Counted from the stretch's first letter, positions 18,302-26,963 are shown. The stretch is 43,912 nt of DNA from Chitinophagales bacterium (GCA_015655015.1 JAATFV010000111.1:1-43912), one strand, 5' to 3'. Numbers and translations are program-made. The notes: generated from the letters alone by a model not told the origin.

Positions 18302-19470
18302 TAACGTTCAAGAGCCTTCTGATGTTCGCGGGCCATCCCGGAACTGTCCCGGACAGGGACAGCGGGACTCTTTTCCTGCCGGGACCGAAGGGTGGCAGAT
18401 GCCCTGTATTTAGCCAGATTGATCAGTAACACGCTTACCAGTATGATCGCCAGCCCCAGTAATTGCATCGGGGACATTTTTTCATTCGCAAAGAACACAC
18501 CTAACAATACGGCAACTACCGGGTTCACATAAGCGTGCGTGCTCACCTGCGTGGCAGACCGCACCTGCAGCAGCCATACAAAGGCGCTGTAACCTGCGAG
18601 TGAGCCCATCGTCACCAGGTAGAATATGGAAAGCCAGGAAGAAAGAGGCACGTCCTGCCAATGAAACCGGGACCATTCCCCACTTATAAGACTGGCAGGA
18701 ATAAAAGCCACTCCCGCGGCCAGCATTTGCCAGCCGGCATTAACAGAATTGGAATTACCCGTTGATTTATATTTGGCATAAAGGGATCCGGAAGCCCAGG
18801 AGATGGACCCGATCAATAACACCAGCATAGCGACCGCCGGCCAGTTAGTGCCTGCTGCCCCAGCACTATCCCCACCCCCTGCTGCCGTTCCGGCAGCTCC
18901 GGAAGCAGCATGGGCGCCCGCTCCATGAACAGCATCGGCAGCCCCGGTCGCCCCTGAAATAGCATGCGTAATAGCCCCATTGGCAGCATCGGCAGCCCCC
19001 GATCCCGACAGGGAATGCAACAGCTGCTCTCCAAATAAAAGGATAACGCCGGCAAATCCCACCAACAACCCCAGGATCGTCTCCCTGCTCCGGAAATTTT
19101 CCTTCCATTTACGCTTGTCCAGCAAGACGAACCAGATAGGGCCTGAAGCCAGCAGGATAGCCGCCAGCGAACTGGGCAGGTATTGTTCCGACCAGATCAG
19201 GGCGCCATTTCCAAAGAAGAGCAGCAACAGACCGCTCACGATAGCAGGTTTCATATCCTTCCAGACAAATACCCGCTCACCCGTTGCCCCGCACCAGACG
19301 AGCATAATAATTCCTGCAATCAGGAATCGCATACAACCCACCAGCATGGGAGGAACATGCGCCACGGAAAGACGTATAAAGAAATAAGTAGAGCCCCACA
19401 CTATATACACGATAGCGAAGGCAATGATCACTCTTATTGCTGAGACAGGTCTGTCAGAAGGGGAAGGCAT
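18301..19470 (-). CDS. EamA-family (drug/metabolite transporter superfamily) permease with an Ala/Gly-rich insert
   Basis: A 389-aa inner-membrane carrier with ten predicted helices in two EamA repeats. The first repeat begins VIIAFAIVYIVWGSTYFFIR, and the second contains WASGSLYAKYKST and later YLVTMGSLAGYSAFVWLLQV, AYVNPVVAVLLGVFFANEK. Relatives export amino acids or metabolites. Two things are unusual. An approximately 57-residue Ala/Gly/His-rich insert (about residues 150-207) separates the two repeats and includes a 54-bp tandem duplication. There is also a polar tail of 35 residues or so after the last helix. ATG at 19470 is 6 bp after the stop of the Lrp/AsnC gene, which suggests translational coupling and a regulator-exporter unit. 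A TTG at 19476 is the alternative start. Confidence 0.93.
   Translation of the reverse strand: MPSPSDRPVSAIRVIIAFAIVYIVWGSTYFFIRLSVAHVPPMLVGCMRFLIAGIIMLVWCGATGERVFVWKDMKPAIVSGLLLLFFGNGALIWSEQYLPSSLAAILLASGPIWFVLLDKRKWKENFRSRETILGLLVGFAGVILLFGEQLLHSLSGSGAADAANGAITHAISGATGAADAVHGAGAHAASGAAGTAAGGGDSAGAAGTNWPAVAMLVLLIGSISWASGSLYAKYKSTGNSNSVNAGWQMLAAGVAFIPASLISGEWSRFHWQDVPLSSWLSIFYLVTMGSLAGYSAFVWLLQVRSATQVSTHAYVNPVVAVLLGVFFANEKMSPMQLLGLAIILVSVLLINLAKYRASATLRSRQEKSPAVPVRDSSGMAREHQKALER
18893..19000. repeat. 54-bp tandem duplication inside the EamA gene
   Basis: Two 54-bp units (18893-18946 and 18947-19000) encode GAADAANGAITHAISGAT and GAADAVHGAGAHAASGAA. The most conserved stretch is AGCATCGGCAGCCCC, at the end of both units. 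The length is a multiple of three, so the reading frame is kept. Confidence 0.75.
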
Positions 19471-19476
19471 ACACAA

Positions 19477-19944
19477 CTATTTTTTAGGTACCACTAATTT
19501 TTGCTCCTCTTTCACCGTTTCCAGAACGATAGTCGTTTTCGTAGAGTGTATGGTAGGTATTTTCGCAAATTCATTCCGCATCAGCGACATCAGGTGAGCC
19601 GAATCGGTCGTCCGGACCTTCACCAGGTAACAATCCTCGCCGGCGATATTATGGACCTCCTGCACTTCAGGGATCCTGGCTAATGCAGGCCCCGTGACAC
19701 TGCTGCCAAAACCATCATTGGTCTTTATAAAAATAAAAGCCAGCAATTTCTGTCCCAATGCCCCCGGGTTGATACCGGTAGTATAGTTGCGGATCACCTT
19801 TTTCTGCTCCAGCTTCTTCACCCGCTCCAATACAGCCGAAGGTGCCATCTCCAGCCGCTTGGCCATATCAACATTGGAGATGCGGGCATTCTCCTGCATC
19901 AATTGCAGGATCTGCAAGTCCGTATTATCCAAAACAATTTCCAT
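19477..19944 (-). CDS. Lrp/AsnC-family transcriptional regulator
   Basis: A 155-aa feast/famine regulator. The N-terminal helix-turn-helix is LDNTDLQILQLMQENARISN...DMAKRLEMAPSAVLERVKKL. The C-terminal RAM/AsnC ligand domain reads ALGQKLLAFIFIKTND, PEVQEVHNIAGEDCYLVKVR and HLMSLMRNEFAKIPTIHSTK. Family members bind amino acids and regulate transport or metabolism genes. It ends 6 bp before the EamA permease start, so it most likely controls that exporter. ATG at 19944 gives the normal family start (MEIVLDNTD); the earlier TTG at 19959 lies within the putative -7 box. Confidence 0.95.
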   Translation of the reverse strand: MEIVLDNTDLQILQLMQENARISNVDMAKRLEMAPSAVLERVKKLEQKKVIRNYTTGINPGALGQKLLAFIFIKTNDGFGSSVTGPALARIPEVQEVHNIAGEDCYLVKVRTTDSAHLMSLMRNEFAKIPTIHSTKTTIVLETVKEEQKLVVPKK

Positions 19945-19956
19945 TCTTATTTTTGG

Positions 19957-19964
19957 CAAAAATA
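19957..19964 (-). promoter_or_regulatory. Putative -7 promoter box of the Lrp/EamA unit
   Basis: On the minus strand TATTTTTG matches the Bacteroidota -7 consensus TAnnTTTG exactly, 12 bp upstream of the ATG at 19944. No clear -33 TTG is seen at the usual distance. The transcript would be nearly leaderless. Confidence 0.5.
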
Positions 19965-19974
19965 CGAATAAGCA

Positions 19975-20019
19975 GAATAAAATACATTTAATGATACAAA
20001 AAGGGAATAAAATTCATTT
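19975..20019. promoter_or_regulatory. Two 15-bp direct repeats, candidate Lrp operator
   Basis: GAATAAAATACATTT (19975-19989) and GAATAAAATTCATTT (20005-20019) differ at one base and start exactly 30 bp apart, about three DNA turns. The second contains the perfect palindrome GAAT-AAA-ATTC. They lie immediately upstream of the lrp -7 box, where autoregulation by an Lrp-type protein would be expected. The rest of the gap to the XRE gene (20020-20271) shows only an imperfect stem GGATAATCCC (20035-20044) with GGGATTACC (20064-20072) and no convincing gene. Confidence 0.5.
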
Positions 20020-20271
20020 TCAACCATCATTTCCGGATAATCCCTTCCGAATGAGCCATTTCCGGGATTACCTGCTGCAGGCTGAGGACGCAATGGTAAA
20101 AAGAGCTCCGTCCATTCATCGGATTCCGATCCGGAAAAGCGGGGCAACGAACCGTCAAAGGACAACATAGCAGCATCCTGGCATCAACAACATGTAAAAA
20201 AAATAAAATATAAATGGCGGACGAAAAATAATTGTGAAACCCCCAAGCTCCCCCCTATAGGACAAATTGTC

Positions 20272-20487
20272 TTAAGTATGTCTGGTAGGAATCAATAATT
20301 CCCGTATGTCCACATCCAATGCCAGGGCAATCTCACGGAGTAATCTTAAAGTAGGCTGAAATTCATTGTTACATATCCTCGTAACACTATTTGGAGCTAT
20401 GCCGACCCTGGTCGCCAATTCTTTATGCGATATATCTTTTTCTGCTAAGACAGCTTTTATCCTATTGATCTTAATCTTTTTTTCCAT
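20272..20487 (-). CDS. Small XRE-family helix-turn-helix regulator
   Basis: A 71-aa protein that is almost entirely a Cro/C1-type DNA-binding domain: INRIKAVLAEKDISHKELAT, RVGIAPNSVTRICNNEFQPT, then LRLLREIALALDVDIRELLI. ATG at 20487 is preferred over a TTG at 20511. It stands alone between the Lrp/EamA unit and the arabinose genes. There is no toxin partner next to it, so it is not an obvious antitoxin. TACGTA palindromes upstream of it could be its own operators. Confidence 0.88.
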   Translation of the reverse strand: MEKKIKINRIKAVLAEKDISHKELATRVGIAPNSVTRICNNEFQPTLRLLREIALALDVDIRELLIPTRHT

Positions 20488-20595
20488 TTCTCCGGCGGGT
20501 TTGAGGGGCAAGCCAATTTAGGCTATTTCTTGTATAACTACTACGTGAAATCGAAGATAAATATCTAGGAATCAATATCTTCCAGATAAGGCAAA

Positions 20596-20703
20596 TACGT
20601 ACAGGATATTTTTTAATCAGTATAATGTATCATAAAATAATTTTTACGTATCTTACGAGCATCGTAAAAATTTGGTTATGGCTCTGGCATTTAAATTTAC
20701 GTA
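20596..20703. promoter_or_regulatory. TACGTA palindrome cluster with a nested inverted repeat
   Basis: TACGTA occurs at 20596, 20645 and 20698, spaced 49 and 53 bp. The middle copy overlaps a perfect 10-bp inverted repeat AATTTTTACG (20639-20648) / CGTAAAAATT (20663-20672). That repeat encloses a second perfect one, TTACGA-GCA-TCGTAA (20653-20667). The location between the XRE gene and araB suggests a multi-site operator. Confidence 0.5.
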
Positions 20704-20709
20704 ATGTGT

Positions 20710-20744
20710 CAGGGGATGCGCCATCTGCCGTCCCCTGCTTTTTT
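20710..20744 (+). terminator. Rho-independent terminator with no gene in front of it
   Basis: CAGGGGA (20710-20716) pairs perfectly with TCCCCTG (20731-20737) and is followed by CTTTTTT. On the plus strand the nearest upstream gene points the other way, so it would end a short transcript starting in the TACGTA region. I see no exact TAnnTTTG box for that transcript. Confidence 0.5.
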
Positions 20745-20797
20745 AATCAAACGTCTTTTAAGGACATTTTCCCGCCGTCGATGCCCCACTGACCAGG

Positions 20798-20827
20798 CTC
20801 CGAACCGTCCTCCTCCGAACCGTCCTC
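20798..20827. repeat. Perfect 15-bp tandem duplication
   Basis: CTCCGAACCGTCCTC occurs twice in direct succession. A following CCGGACGGTC is complementary to part of it. It lies in the non-coding stretch between the orphan terminator and araB. I see no gene in 20745-21130. Confidence 0.6.
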
Positions 20828-21130
20828 CACAGGCCCGGACGGTCTTCCATACATACCATTACCCTCTCATACATATATTTCCCCCAATACATAAATTATC
20901 TGGCTCCGCTTTATCCTCCTCCCCGCCTGATCATCCCGGGACCGTTTTTCCGGAAAGCAACAAATCTAAACAGAACGTCTTTACAGCGGAGATCAACCAA
21001 TAGCTTTAAAAGGGATTAAAATCAATTAATGATCATAATGACAATTCTTGCACCGCCCCGCTGATTCACCCTTCTTTCCCATATTGATATCCTTTGCCGA
21101 AATTATTTTTTTAGAATATAAGAAAATAAA

Positions 21131-21143
21131 TGTTATTTTGACA
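21131..21143. promoter_or_regulatory. Imperfect palindrome before araB, candidate AraR site
   Basis: TGTTATTTTGACA has dyad symmetry of the form TGTnA-nnn-TnACA and lies 32 bp before the araB ATG. It shares the AAATGTT half with the palindrome before araR and sits at a similar distance from its gene (32 against 36 bp). It overlaps a near match to the -7 box (TATTTTG). Confidence 0.4.
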
Positions 21144-21174
21144 AGTCTTAATTAAAAAGGTCGAAAAATTCTGG

Positions 21175-22872
21175 ATGAATAGCCATATGAAAAAAGATCA
21201 ATTTGTACTGGGAGTGGACTACGGCACAGACTCAGTCCGTTCCGTCATCGTAAACGCCGGCAATGGCCACGAGATCGCCTCGGCAGTTTTCTACTATCCC
21301 CGCTGGAAAGATGGCCTCTATTGCGACCCGGCCGCCAACAGGTTCAGACAACATCCCCTGGATTATATGGAAGGGCTCGAACAAACCATCCGTAGCTGCC
21401 TGGCGCAGGCAGGACCCGCTGCCACCCAAAATGTAAAGGCCATCTCTATCGACACTACCGGATCCTCACCCGTTGCCGTGGATGAAACGGGCACCCCGCT
21501 GGGACTGCTCCCCGGTTTCGAACATAATCCCAACGCCTTATTCGTATTGTGGAAAGATCACACTGCCGTAAAAGAGGCAGCCGCTATCAATGCACATGCT
21601 GAAAAATTCGATACCAACTACCTTCAATTCGTGGGAGGTGTTTATTCTTCCGAATGGTTCTGGGCTAAATTGCTTCATATCCTGAAGGAAGACGAGCCCG
21701 TAAGAAAAGCCTGTTATTCCTGGGTAGAACATTGCGACTGGATCCCCTTCTTACTGACAGGAGGCAAACATATCGCCGACATGCGCCGGGGCGTTTGCTC
21801 CGCAGGCCATAAGGCATTGTGGGCAAAAGAATTTGGCGGTCTCCCCCCTGACGAATTCTTTTCCTCGCTCGACCCCTTGTTAAAAGGTTTCACCGCACGT
21901 CTCTTCACGCACACCTATACCGCCGATCAGGCAGCCGGCCATCTGTCAAAAGAATGGGCCGAACGCCTGGGACTATCCACCGACGTGATAATAGGGGTAG
22001 GGGCCTTCGATGCACATATGGGCGCCGTTGGCGGCCAGATCGAAGCCTACCACCTGAGCAAAGTAATGGGCACTTCCACCTGCGACATGCTGGTGGCTCC
22101 CCTCCATGAAGTAGAAGGCAAATTAATAAAAGGTATTTGCGGACAAGTGCCGGGCTCCGTGATCCCGGGAATGATGGGAATGGAAGCCGGCCAGTCAGCT
22201 TTCGGCGACGCCTACGCCTGGTTTAGAAGCGTACTCGCCTGGCCGTTACAGAACATACTGTCCCGATCGGGATCCTCCATTATTAATGCAGATACTACCC
22301 GGGCGCTCATAGCAGAGACCCTCGACAAAATAATCCCTGAGCTGAGCAGGCAGGCAGCCGCCATCCCCGCAGAACAACAAGGGGAATTGGCCCTCGACTG
22401 GTTTAATGGCCGCCGTACACCGGATGCCAACCAGGCATTAAAAGGCGCTATTGCAGGCCTCAGCCTGGGAAGCGATGCCCCCAAAATATTCCGGGCCATC
22501 GTCGAATCCACTTGCTTCGGAGCCAAAGCGATCGTAGACCGCTTCCGGGAAGAAGGCATCCCGGTAAAAGGATTGATCGGACTGGGCGGGGTCGCCAGGA
22601 AATCTCCCTTCATCATGCAGATGATGGCCGATACCATGAACATGCCCATCCGCATCCACCGCTCCGAACAGACCTGCGCGCTCGGCGCCGCCATGTTTGC
22701 CGCTACCGCCGCAGGCATCTACAAAAAAGTTGAAGACGCCATGGCTGCCATGGGACAGGGCTTTGACGCCGAGTATTATCCCGACGCCGGACGGGCAGCC
22801 GTCTACGCCGGACGTTATCAACAATACCAGGGGCTGGGACAATTTATCGAAGAAAAGACATCCGCATCATGA
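21175..22872 (+). CDS. araB: Ribulokinase
   Basis: A 565-aa FGGY-family kinase that phosphorylates L-ribulose to L-ribulose 5-phosphate with ATP. The N-terminal phosphate loop reads VLGVDYGTDSVRSVIVNAGN, and GTDS(V)RS is typical of ribulokinases. The second-lobe motifs GTSTCDML and GLGGVARKSPFIMQMMADTM are also present, as is the segment SIDTTGSSPVAVDETGTPLG. The length is typical. The start is ATG at 21175, with an in-frame ATG at 21187 as the alternative; no strong ribosome-binding site decides. Its stop overlaps the araD start by four bases (ATGA), so the two are translationally coupled. It is the first gene of the arabinose module. Confidence 0.97.
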   Translation: MNSHMKKDQFVLGVDYGTDSVRSVIVNAGNGHEIASAVFYYPRWKDGLYCDPAANRFRQHPLDYMEGLEQTIRSCLAQAGPAATQNVKAISIDTTGSSPVAVDETGTPLGLLPGFEHNPNALFVLWKDHTAVKEAAAINAHAEKFDTNYLQFVGGVYSSEWFWAKLLHILKEDEPVRKACYSWVEHCDWIPFLLTGGKHIADMRRGVCSAGHKALWAKEFGGLPPDEFFSSLDPLLKGFTARLFTHTYTADQAAGHLSKEWAERLGLSTDVIIGVGAFDAHMGAVGGQIEAYHLSKVMGTSTCDMLVAPLHEVEGKLIKGICGQVPGSVIPGMMGMEAGQSAFGDAYAWFRSVLAWPLQNILSRSGSSIINADTTRALIAETLDKIIPELSRQAAAIPAEQQGELALDWFNGRRTPDANQALKGAIAGLSLGSDAPKIFRAIVESTCFGAKAIVDRFREEGIPVKGLIGLGGVARKSPFIMQMMADTMNMPIRIHRSEQTCALGAAMFAATAAGIYKKVEDAMAAMGQGFDAEYYPDAGRAAVYAGRYQQYQGLGQFIEEKTSAS

Positions 22873-23570
22873 GCAAATACAAACATATACAGGAAGCCGC
22901 CTATCACGCGAATATGCAGCTTCCCAAGCTGGGCCTCGTATTATTCACTTTCGGCAACGTCAGCGCCGCCGACCGCGAACTGGGCGTTTTCGCGATCAAG
23001 CCCAGCGGCGTCCCCTACGATGAACTGTCCGCCGACAAAATGGTCATCGTCGACTTCGACGGCAAAACAGTAAAAGGCAAGCTCCGCCCATCCTCGGACA
23101 CCCTCACCCATGCGGTGTTATACCGGCATTGGGAAAAGATCGGAGGCATCGTACACACTCACTCCACCTACGCAACGGCCTGGGCCCAGTCTCAAAGGGA
23201 TATACCGATCTTCGGCACGACACACGCAGACCACAACACCGTAGACATTCCCTGCGCTCCGCCCATGAACGACGAAATGATACAGGGAGACTATGAATAC
23301 CAGACAGGCTTCCAGATCATGAATGCCCTGCAGAACAAAGGACTGTCCTACGAAGAAGTAGAAATGGTCCTGGTGGGCAATCACGCCCCCTTCACCTGGG
23401 GGAAAACACCCGAAAAGGCCGTTTACAACAGCGCCGTGCTGGAAGCTGTTGCCCAAATGGCCTACCTCACAGAACAGATCAGGAAAGATGCCCCGCGACT
23501 GCAGGACTCCCTGATCAAAAAACATTTTGAACGCAAACACGGCCCCGATTCATATTACGGACAGCAATAA
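22869..23570 (+). CDS. araD: L-ribulose-5-phosphate 4-epimerase
   Basis: A 233-aa class II aldolase/epimerase that converts L-ribulose 5-phosphate to D-xylulose 5-phosphate for the pentose phosphate pathway. The substrate loop [20 protein letters not shown], the zinc-binding histidines of [14 protein letters not shown], the general-acid region [11 protein letters not shown] and the later [12 protein letters not shown] are all present. The length matches the family. ATG at 22869 lies within the araB stop (ATGA overlap). The next gene is araA, 53 bp downstream. Confidence 0.97.
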   Translation: MSKYKHIQEAAYHANMQLPKLGLVLFTFGNVSAADRELGVFAIKPSGVPYDELSADKMVIVDFDGKTVKGKLRPSSDTLTHAVLYRHWEKIGGIVHTHSTYATAWAQSQRDIPIFGTTHADHNTVDIPCAPPMNDEMIQGDYEYQTGFQIMNALQNKGLSYEEVEMVLVGNHAPFTWGKTPEKAVYNSAVLEAVAQMAYLTEQIRKDAPRLQDSLIKKHFERKHGPDSYYGQQ

Positions 23571-23623
23571 ACGAAAAAGTCATTTTATTTTTATCAAATC
23601 AGCTAAACAACAACAAAGAGGAT

Positions 23624-25126
23624 ATGACTACGAACTTGAAAAAATTAGAAGTATGGTTTGTCACCGGCAGCCAGCATCTCTATGGGGAGTCTACGCTCCA
23701 ACAGGTCGCATCCCACTCACAGACCATCGCGGCTGCGTTGAATGCCGCACCGCAGATACCCGTTACCGTAGTATTCAAACCTACCGTCAAGACTTCCGAA
23801 GAGATCTACCATCTCTGCGTAGAAGCCAACACTGCCCCCGGCTGTATCGGTATCATCGCCTGGATGCATACCTTTTCCCCGGCCAAGATGTGGATCGGCG
23901 GACTAAAAGCCCTGCAAAAGCCCCTGGCGCACCTGCATACGCAATTCAACAGGGATATCCCCTGGGGCGATATCGATATGGACTTCATGAATCTCAACCA
24001 AAGCGCCCACGGCGACCGGGAATTCGGGTTCATCATGACCAGGATGCGGCTTAACAGAAAAGTAATTACCGGCCACTGGCAGGATCCGGAAGTCCTGGAA
24101 AGCCTGAACGCATGGACCCGGTCCGCAGCAGGCTGGCACGACTGGCAGGGCGCTAAATTCGTACGCTTCGGCGATAACATGCGCAACGTGGCCGTCACGG
24201 ACGGAGATAAAGTGGAGGCTGAGATGAAATTCGGCTATTCGGTCAATACCCATGGCATCGGGGATCTCGTAGCCGTGATCACACAGGTAAGCGACGCAGC
24301 TGTCGACACGCTCGTAAAAGAATATGACGAAAAATACAAGCTGGCCGACTCCTTACGTAAAGGCAAAGAACAGCACAGCTCCCTGCGTGATGCCGCCCGC
24401 ATCGAATTAGGGCTGCGCGCTTTCCTGGAAAACGGCGGCTTCAAAGGTTTTACCGATACTTTCGAAGACCTGCACGGCATGACGCAGCTACCGGGCATTG
24501 CCGCCCAACGCCTGATGGGCAGCGGTTATGGATTCGCCGGAGAAGGAGATTGGAAGACAGCCGCCCTGGTACGGGCCATGAAAGTAATGGGCAGCGGACT
24601 GCCGGGAGGGAACTCTTTTATGGAAGACTATACCTATCATTTTAATCCTGACAACAACCTCGTCCTGGGATCACATATGCTGGAGATCTGTGAATCCATA
24701 GCAGATGGAAAGGCATCCTGCGAGATCCATCCCCTGGGCATCGGAGGAAAAGCCGACCCCGTCAGACTGGTCTTCAATTCCGCAGCCGGCCCGGCCATCA
24801 ACGCCTCCATCATAGATATGGGCAACCGGTTTCGTCTCCTGGTCAATGAAGTGATTGCCGTTGCACCTATCCAAAGCCTGCCCAAGCTGCCCGTAGCCCG
24901 CGTTCTATGGAAACCCTATCCCGATATGAAGACAGGATGTACAGCCTGGATCTATGCAGGCGGCGCCCACCACACCTGTTACAGCCAGAACCTGACGACG
25001 GAACACCTGGCAGATTTCGCAGACATGGCAGGCATCGAGCTGGCCCTGATAGGGAAAAATACAGACCTCCATCAGTTCCGCAATGAGCTCCGGTGGAACG
25101 AAGCCTATTACCAGATCAACCGTTGA
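23624..25126 (+). CDS. araA: L-arabinose isomerase
   Basis: A 500-aa enzyme that converts L-arabinose to L-ribulose, the first step of the pathway, with a divalent metal. The N-terminus reads [20 protein letters not shown]. The active-site region contains [20 protein letters not shown] and [20 protein letters not shown], which carries one of the metal-binding glutamates. [20 protein letters not shown] carries the later catalytic residues. The C-terminal [16 protein letters not shown] is typical. An AGAGG just upstream of the ATG at 23624 could serve as a ribosome-binding site, which is unusual in this window. Confidence 0.98.
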   Translation: MTTNLKKLEVWFVTGSQHLYGESTLQQVASHSQTIAAALNAAPQIPVTVVFKPTVKTSEEIYHLCVEANTAPGCIGIIAWMHTFSPAKMWIGGLKALQKPLAHLHTQFNRDIPWGDIDMDFMNLNQSAHGDREFGFIMTRMRLNRKVITGHWQDPEVLESLNAWTRSAAGWHDWQGAKFVRFGDNMRNVAVTDGDKVEAEMKFGYSVNTHGIGDLVAVITQVSDAAVDTLVKEYDEKYKLADSLRKGKEQHSSLRDAARIELGLRAFLENGGFKGFTDTFEDLHGMTQLPGIAAQRLMGSGYGFAGEGDWKTAALVRAMKVMGSGLPGGNSFMEDYTYHFNPDNNLVLGSHMLEICESIADGKASCEIHPLGIGGKADPVRLVFNSAAGPAINASIIDMGNRFRLLVNEVIAVAPIQSLPKLPVARVLWKPYPDMKTGCTAWIYAGGAHHTCYSQNLTTEHLADFADMAGIELALIGKNTDLHQFRNELRWNEAYYQINR

Positions 25127-25199
25127 TCAGACAGATGATCAGGCAATGATCGGAAACACCTGCTTTAATTAATAATATATCTAACGCCCCCGCTTGCTT

Positions 25200-26906
25200 A
25201 TGAACAAGAATCTCGTTACTGCAGATTACATAGTCTTCGCCGTCTATTTTATCCTGGTAGCCTCCTATGGCTACTGGATCTATCAACGGAAAAAGAAAGC
25301 CGTCACGGATACCAAGGACTTCTTTTTGGCGGAAGGCTCGCTGACCTGGTGGGCAATCGGCGCTTCGCTGATCGCTTCCAATATCTCTGCGGAACAGTTC
25401 ATCGGCATGAGCGGGGAAGGCTTCTTCGCGGGCATCGCAGTGGCCGCCTACGAATGGATAGCAGCTATCGCATTGATCATTATCGCGGTCTGGTTTATCC
25501 CGGTATATCTGAAGAATAAGATCTACACGATGCCGCAATTCCTGAAGACACGTTATAATGGGACCGTAGCCCTGATCATGGCCATCTTCTGGTTATTGCT
25601 GTACGTATTCGTAAACCTTACATCCATTTTATACCTGGGCGCCGTAGCCATCAATGGATTGATAGGAGGCGACAACCTGCATATTATCATGATCGGCCTG
25701 GCTATCTTCGCCCTGCTGATCACCCTGGGAGGCATGAAAGTGATCGGCTTTACAGACGTCATACAGGTAGGGGTGCTGATCATCGGAGGCCTGGCCACCA
25801 GCTACCTCGCCCTGACGGTCGTCGCGGAAAAATTCGGCCTGGGCAGCAGCGCCCTGGCCGGCTTCCAGGCCCTGATGAAAGATGCCCCCGAACATTTCCA
25901 CATGATCTTCCACCGGCCTACCGCCGCCTCTTCCCAGCTCGAAGTGGATAAATACCTCGTCCTGCCCGGGATCACCATGTACTTTGCCGGCCAATGGATC
26001 GTCAACCTCAACTATTGGGGCTGCAACCAATATATTACCCAAAGGGCCCTGGGAGCCAACCTTCAGACAGCCCGCACCGGGATCCTCTTCGCCGGCTTCC
26101 TCAAGCTGATGATGCCCGTGATCGTTATGCTCCCCGGTATCGCGGCCTTCGTGCTCTACAAGAACGGGCACCTGCAGCTGGAAGACGGGAGAAAGGACTA
26201 TGCCTATTCCGCTATCCTCGGATTCCTGCCCGCTGGCCTGAAAGGCCTCTCCATTGCAGCGTTGACCGCTGCCATCGTTTCCTCTCTCGCAGGAAAGGTG
26301 AACAGCATCTCCACGATCTTTACCCTGGATGTCTATAAAAAGTATTTCAATAAAGAAGCCGATGAACAAAAAATGGTCTGGACAGGACGCCTGGCCGTCG
26401 TCTTCTCCATGTTCGTCGCCATCATCTTTACCTGGAAAGATATCCTGGGCATCGGCGGCAAAGGAGGTTTCACCTTCATCCAGCAATACACAGGGTTTAT
26501 CAGCCCCGGCGTATTTGCCATGTTCATCCTGGGTATGTTCTGGAAAAGGACCACAGGCGCCGCCGCCATCGCCGGCCTGATCACAGGTTTCGTACTCTCT
26601 GTTTTCTTCAATGAATACGCTCCCCAGATTATGGGCCACGAGAACTTCCTTTACACCGCCTATCCCAGCCAGGCAATCGTGAATGGAGTAACGACCACAG
26701 TTTGGCAGATCCCCTTCCTTATTTGCATGGGACTGGCTTTCCTCTTTACCATGATCGTCATGGTAGGCATCAGCCTGGGAGGACCTAAGATCAATCCCAA
26801 AGCCTTTGATCTGGATAAGGAAATGTTCCGGGTCAAGCCTTCCACCCTCGTACTCATCATCATCACCCTCGTTATTCTGATGGCTATCTATGCTAAGTTC
26901 TGGTAG
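25200..26906 (+). CDS. araT: Sodium/solute symporter (SSS family), probable L-arabinose transporter
   Basis: A 568-aa inner-membrane Na+-coupled sugar symporter with about 14 helices. The first is TADYIVFAVYFILVASYGYW. The SSS core is seen in LTWWAIGASLIASNISAEQF, IYTMPQFLKTRY and the later AALTAAIVSSLAGKVNSIST. It is related to bacterial sodium/galactose and sodium/glucose carriers. The gene lies between araA (73 bp upstream) and the Nudix regulator, and an SSS carrier holds the same position in Bacteroides arabinose loci. L-arabinose is therefore the likely substrate, by context and not by binding-site residues. ATG at 25200 is preferred over the TTG at 25194. Confidence 0.93.
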   Translation: MNKNLVTADYIVFAVYFILVASYGYWIYQRKKKAVTDTKDFFLAEGSLTWWAIGASLIASNISAEQFIGMSGEGFFAGIAVAAYEWIAAIALIIIAVWFIPVYLKNKIYTMPQFLKTRYNGTVALIMAIFWLLLYVFVNLTSILYLGAVAINGLIGGDNLHIIMIGLAIFALLITLGGMKVIGFTDVIQVGVLIIGGLATSYLALTVVAEKFGLGSSALAGFQALMKDAPEHFHMIFHRPTAASSQLEVDKYLVLPGITMYFAGQWIVNLNYWGCNQYITQRALGANLQTARTGILFAGFLKLMMPVIVMLPGIAAFVLYKNGHLQLEDGRKDYAYSAILGFLPAGLKGLSIAALTAAIVSSLAGKVNSISTIFTLDVYKKYFNKEADEQKMVWTGRLAVVFSMFVAIIFTWKDILGIGGKGGFTFIQQYTGFISPGVFAMFILGMFWKRTTGAAAIAGLITGFVLSVFFNEYAPQIMGHENFLYTAYPSQAIVNGVTTTVWQIPFLICMGLAFLFTMIVMVGISLGGPKINPKAFDLDKEMFRVKPSTLVLIIITLVILMAIYAKFW

Positions 26907-26915
26907 CTTGCATAA

Positions 26916-26928
26916 AATGTTTTACATT
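26916..26928. promoter_or_regulatory. Perfect palindrome before araR, candidate AraR operator
   Basis: AATGT-TTT-ACATT is a perfect inverted repeat with 5-bp arms, 10 bp after the transporter stop and 36 bp before the araR ATG. It could allow separate or autoregulated expression of araR. The weaker palindrome before araB shares AAATGTT. Confidence 0.45.
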
Positions 26929-26963
26929 CATGTGGTTTTTATTATATAACTAATCTGAATAAA

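Noticed and set aside
19947..20168. 73-codon minus-strand frame upstream of the Lrp gene
   Set aside because: It covers the candidate operator repeats and lrp promoter and resembles no known family; it is better explained as non-coding.
20272..20487. XRE gene as the antitoxin of a toxin-antitoxin pair
   Set aside because: No small toxin-like frame lies next to it on either side.
20704..21003. 99-codon plus-strand frame in the gap before araB
   Set aside because: Its composition is Pro/Arg-rich with no family pattern; it runs through the orphan terminator and the 15-bp tandem repeat, and there is no promoter or ribosome-binding signal.
25629..26639. 336-codon minus-strand frame
   Set aside because: It is the antisense of the sodium symporter; the amino acid composition (Gly/Asp/His-rich) is typical of a shadow frame.
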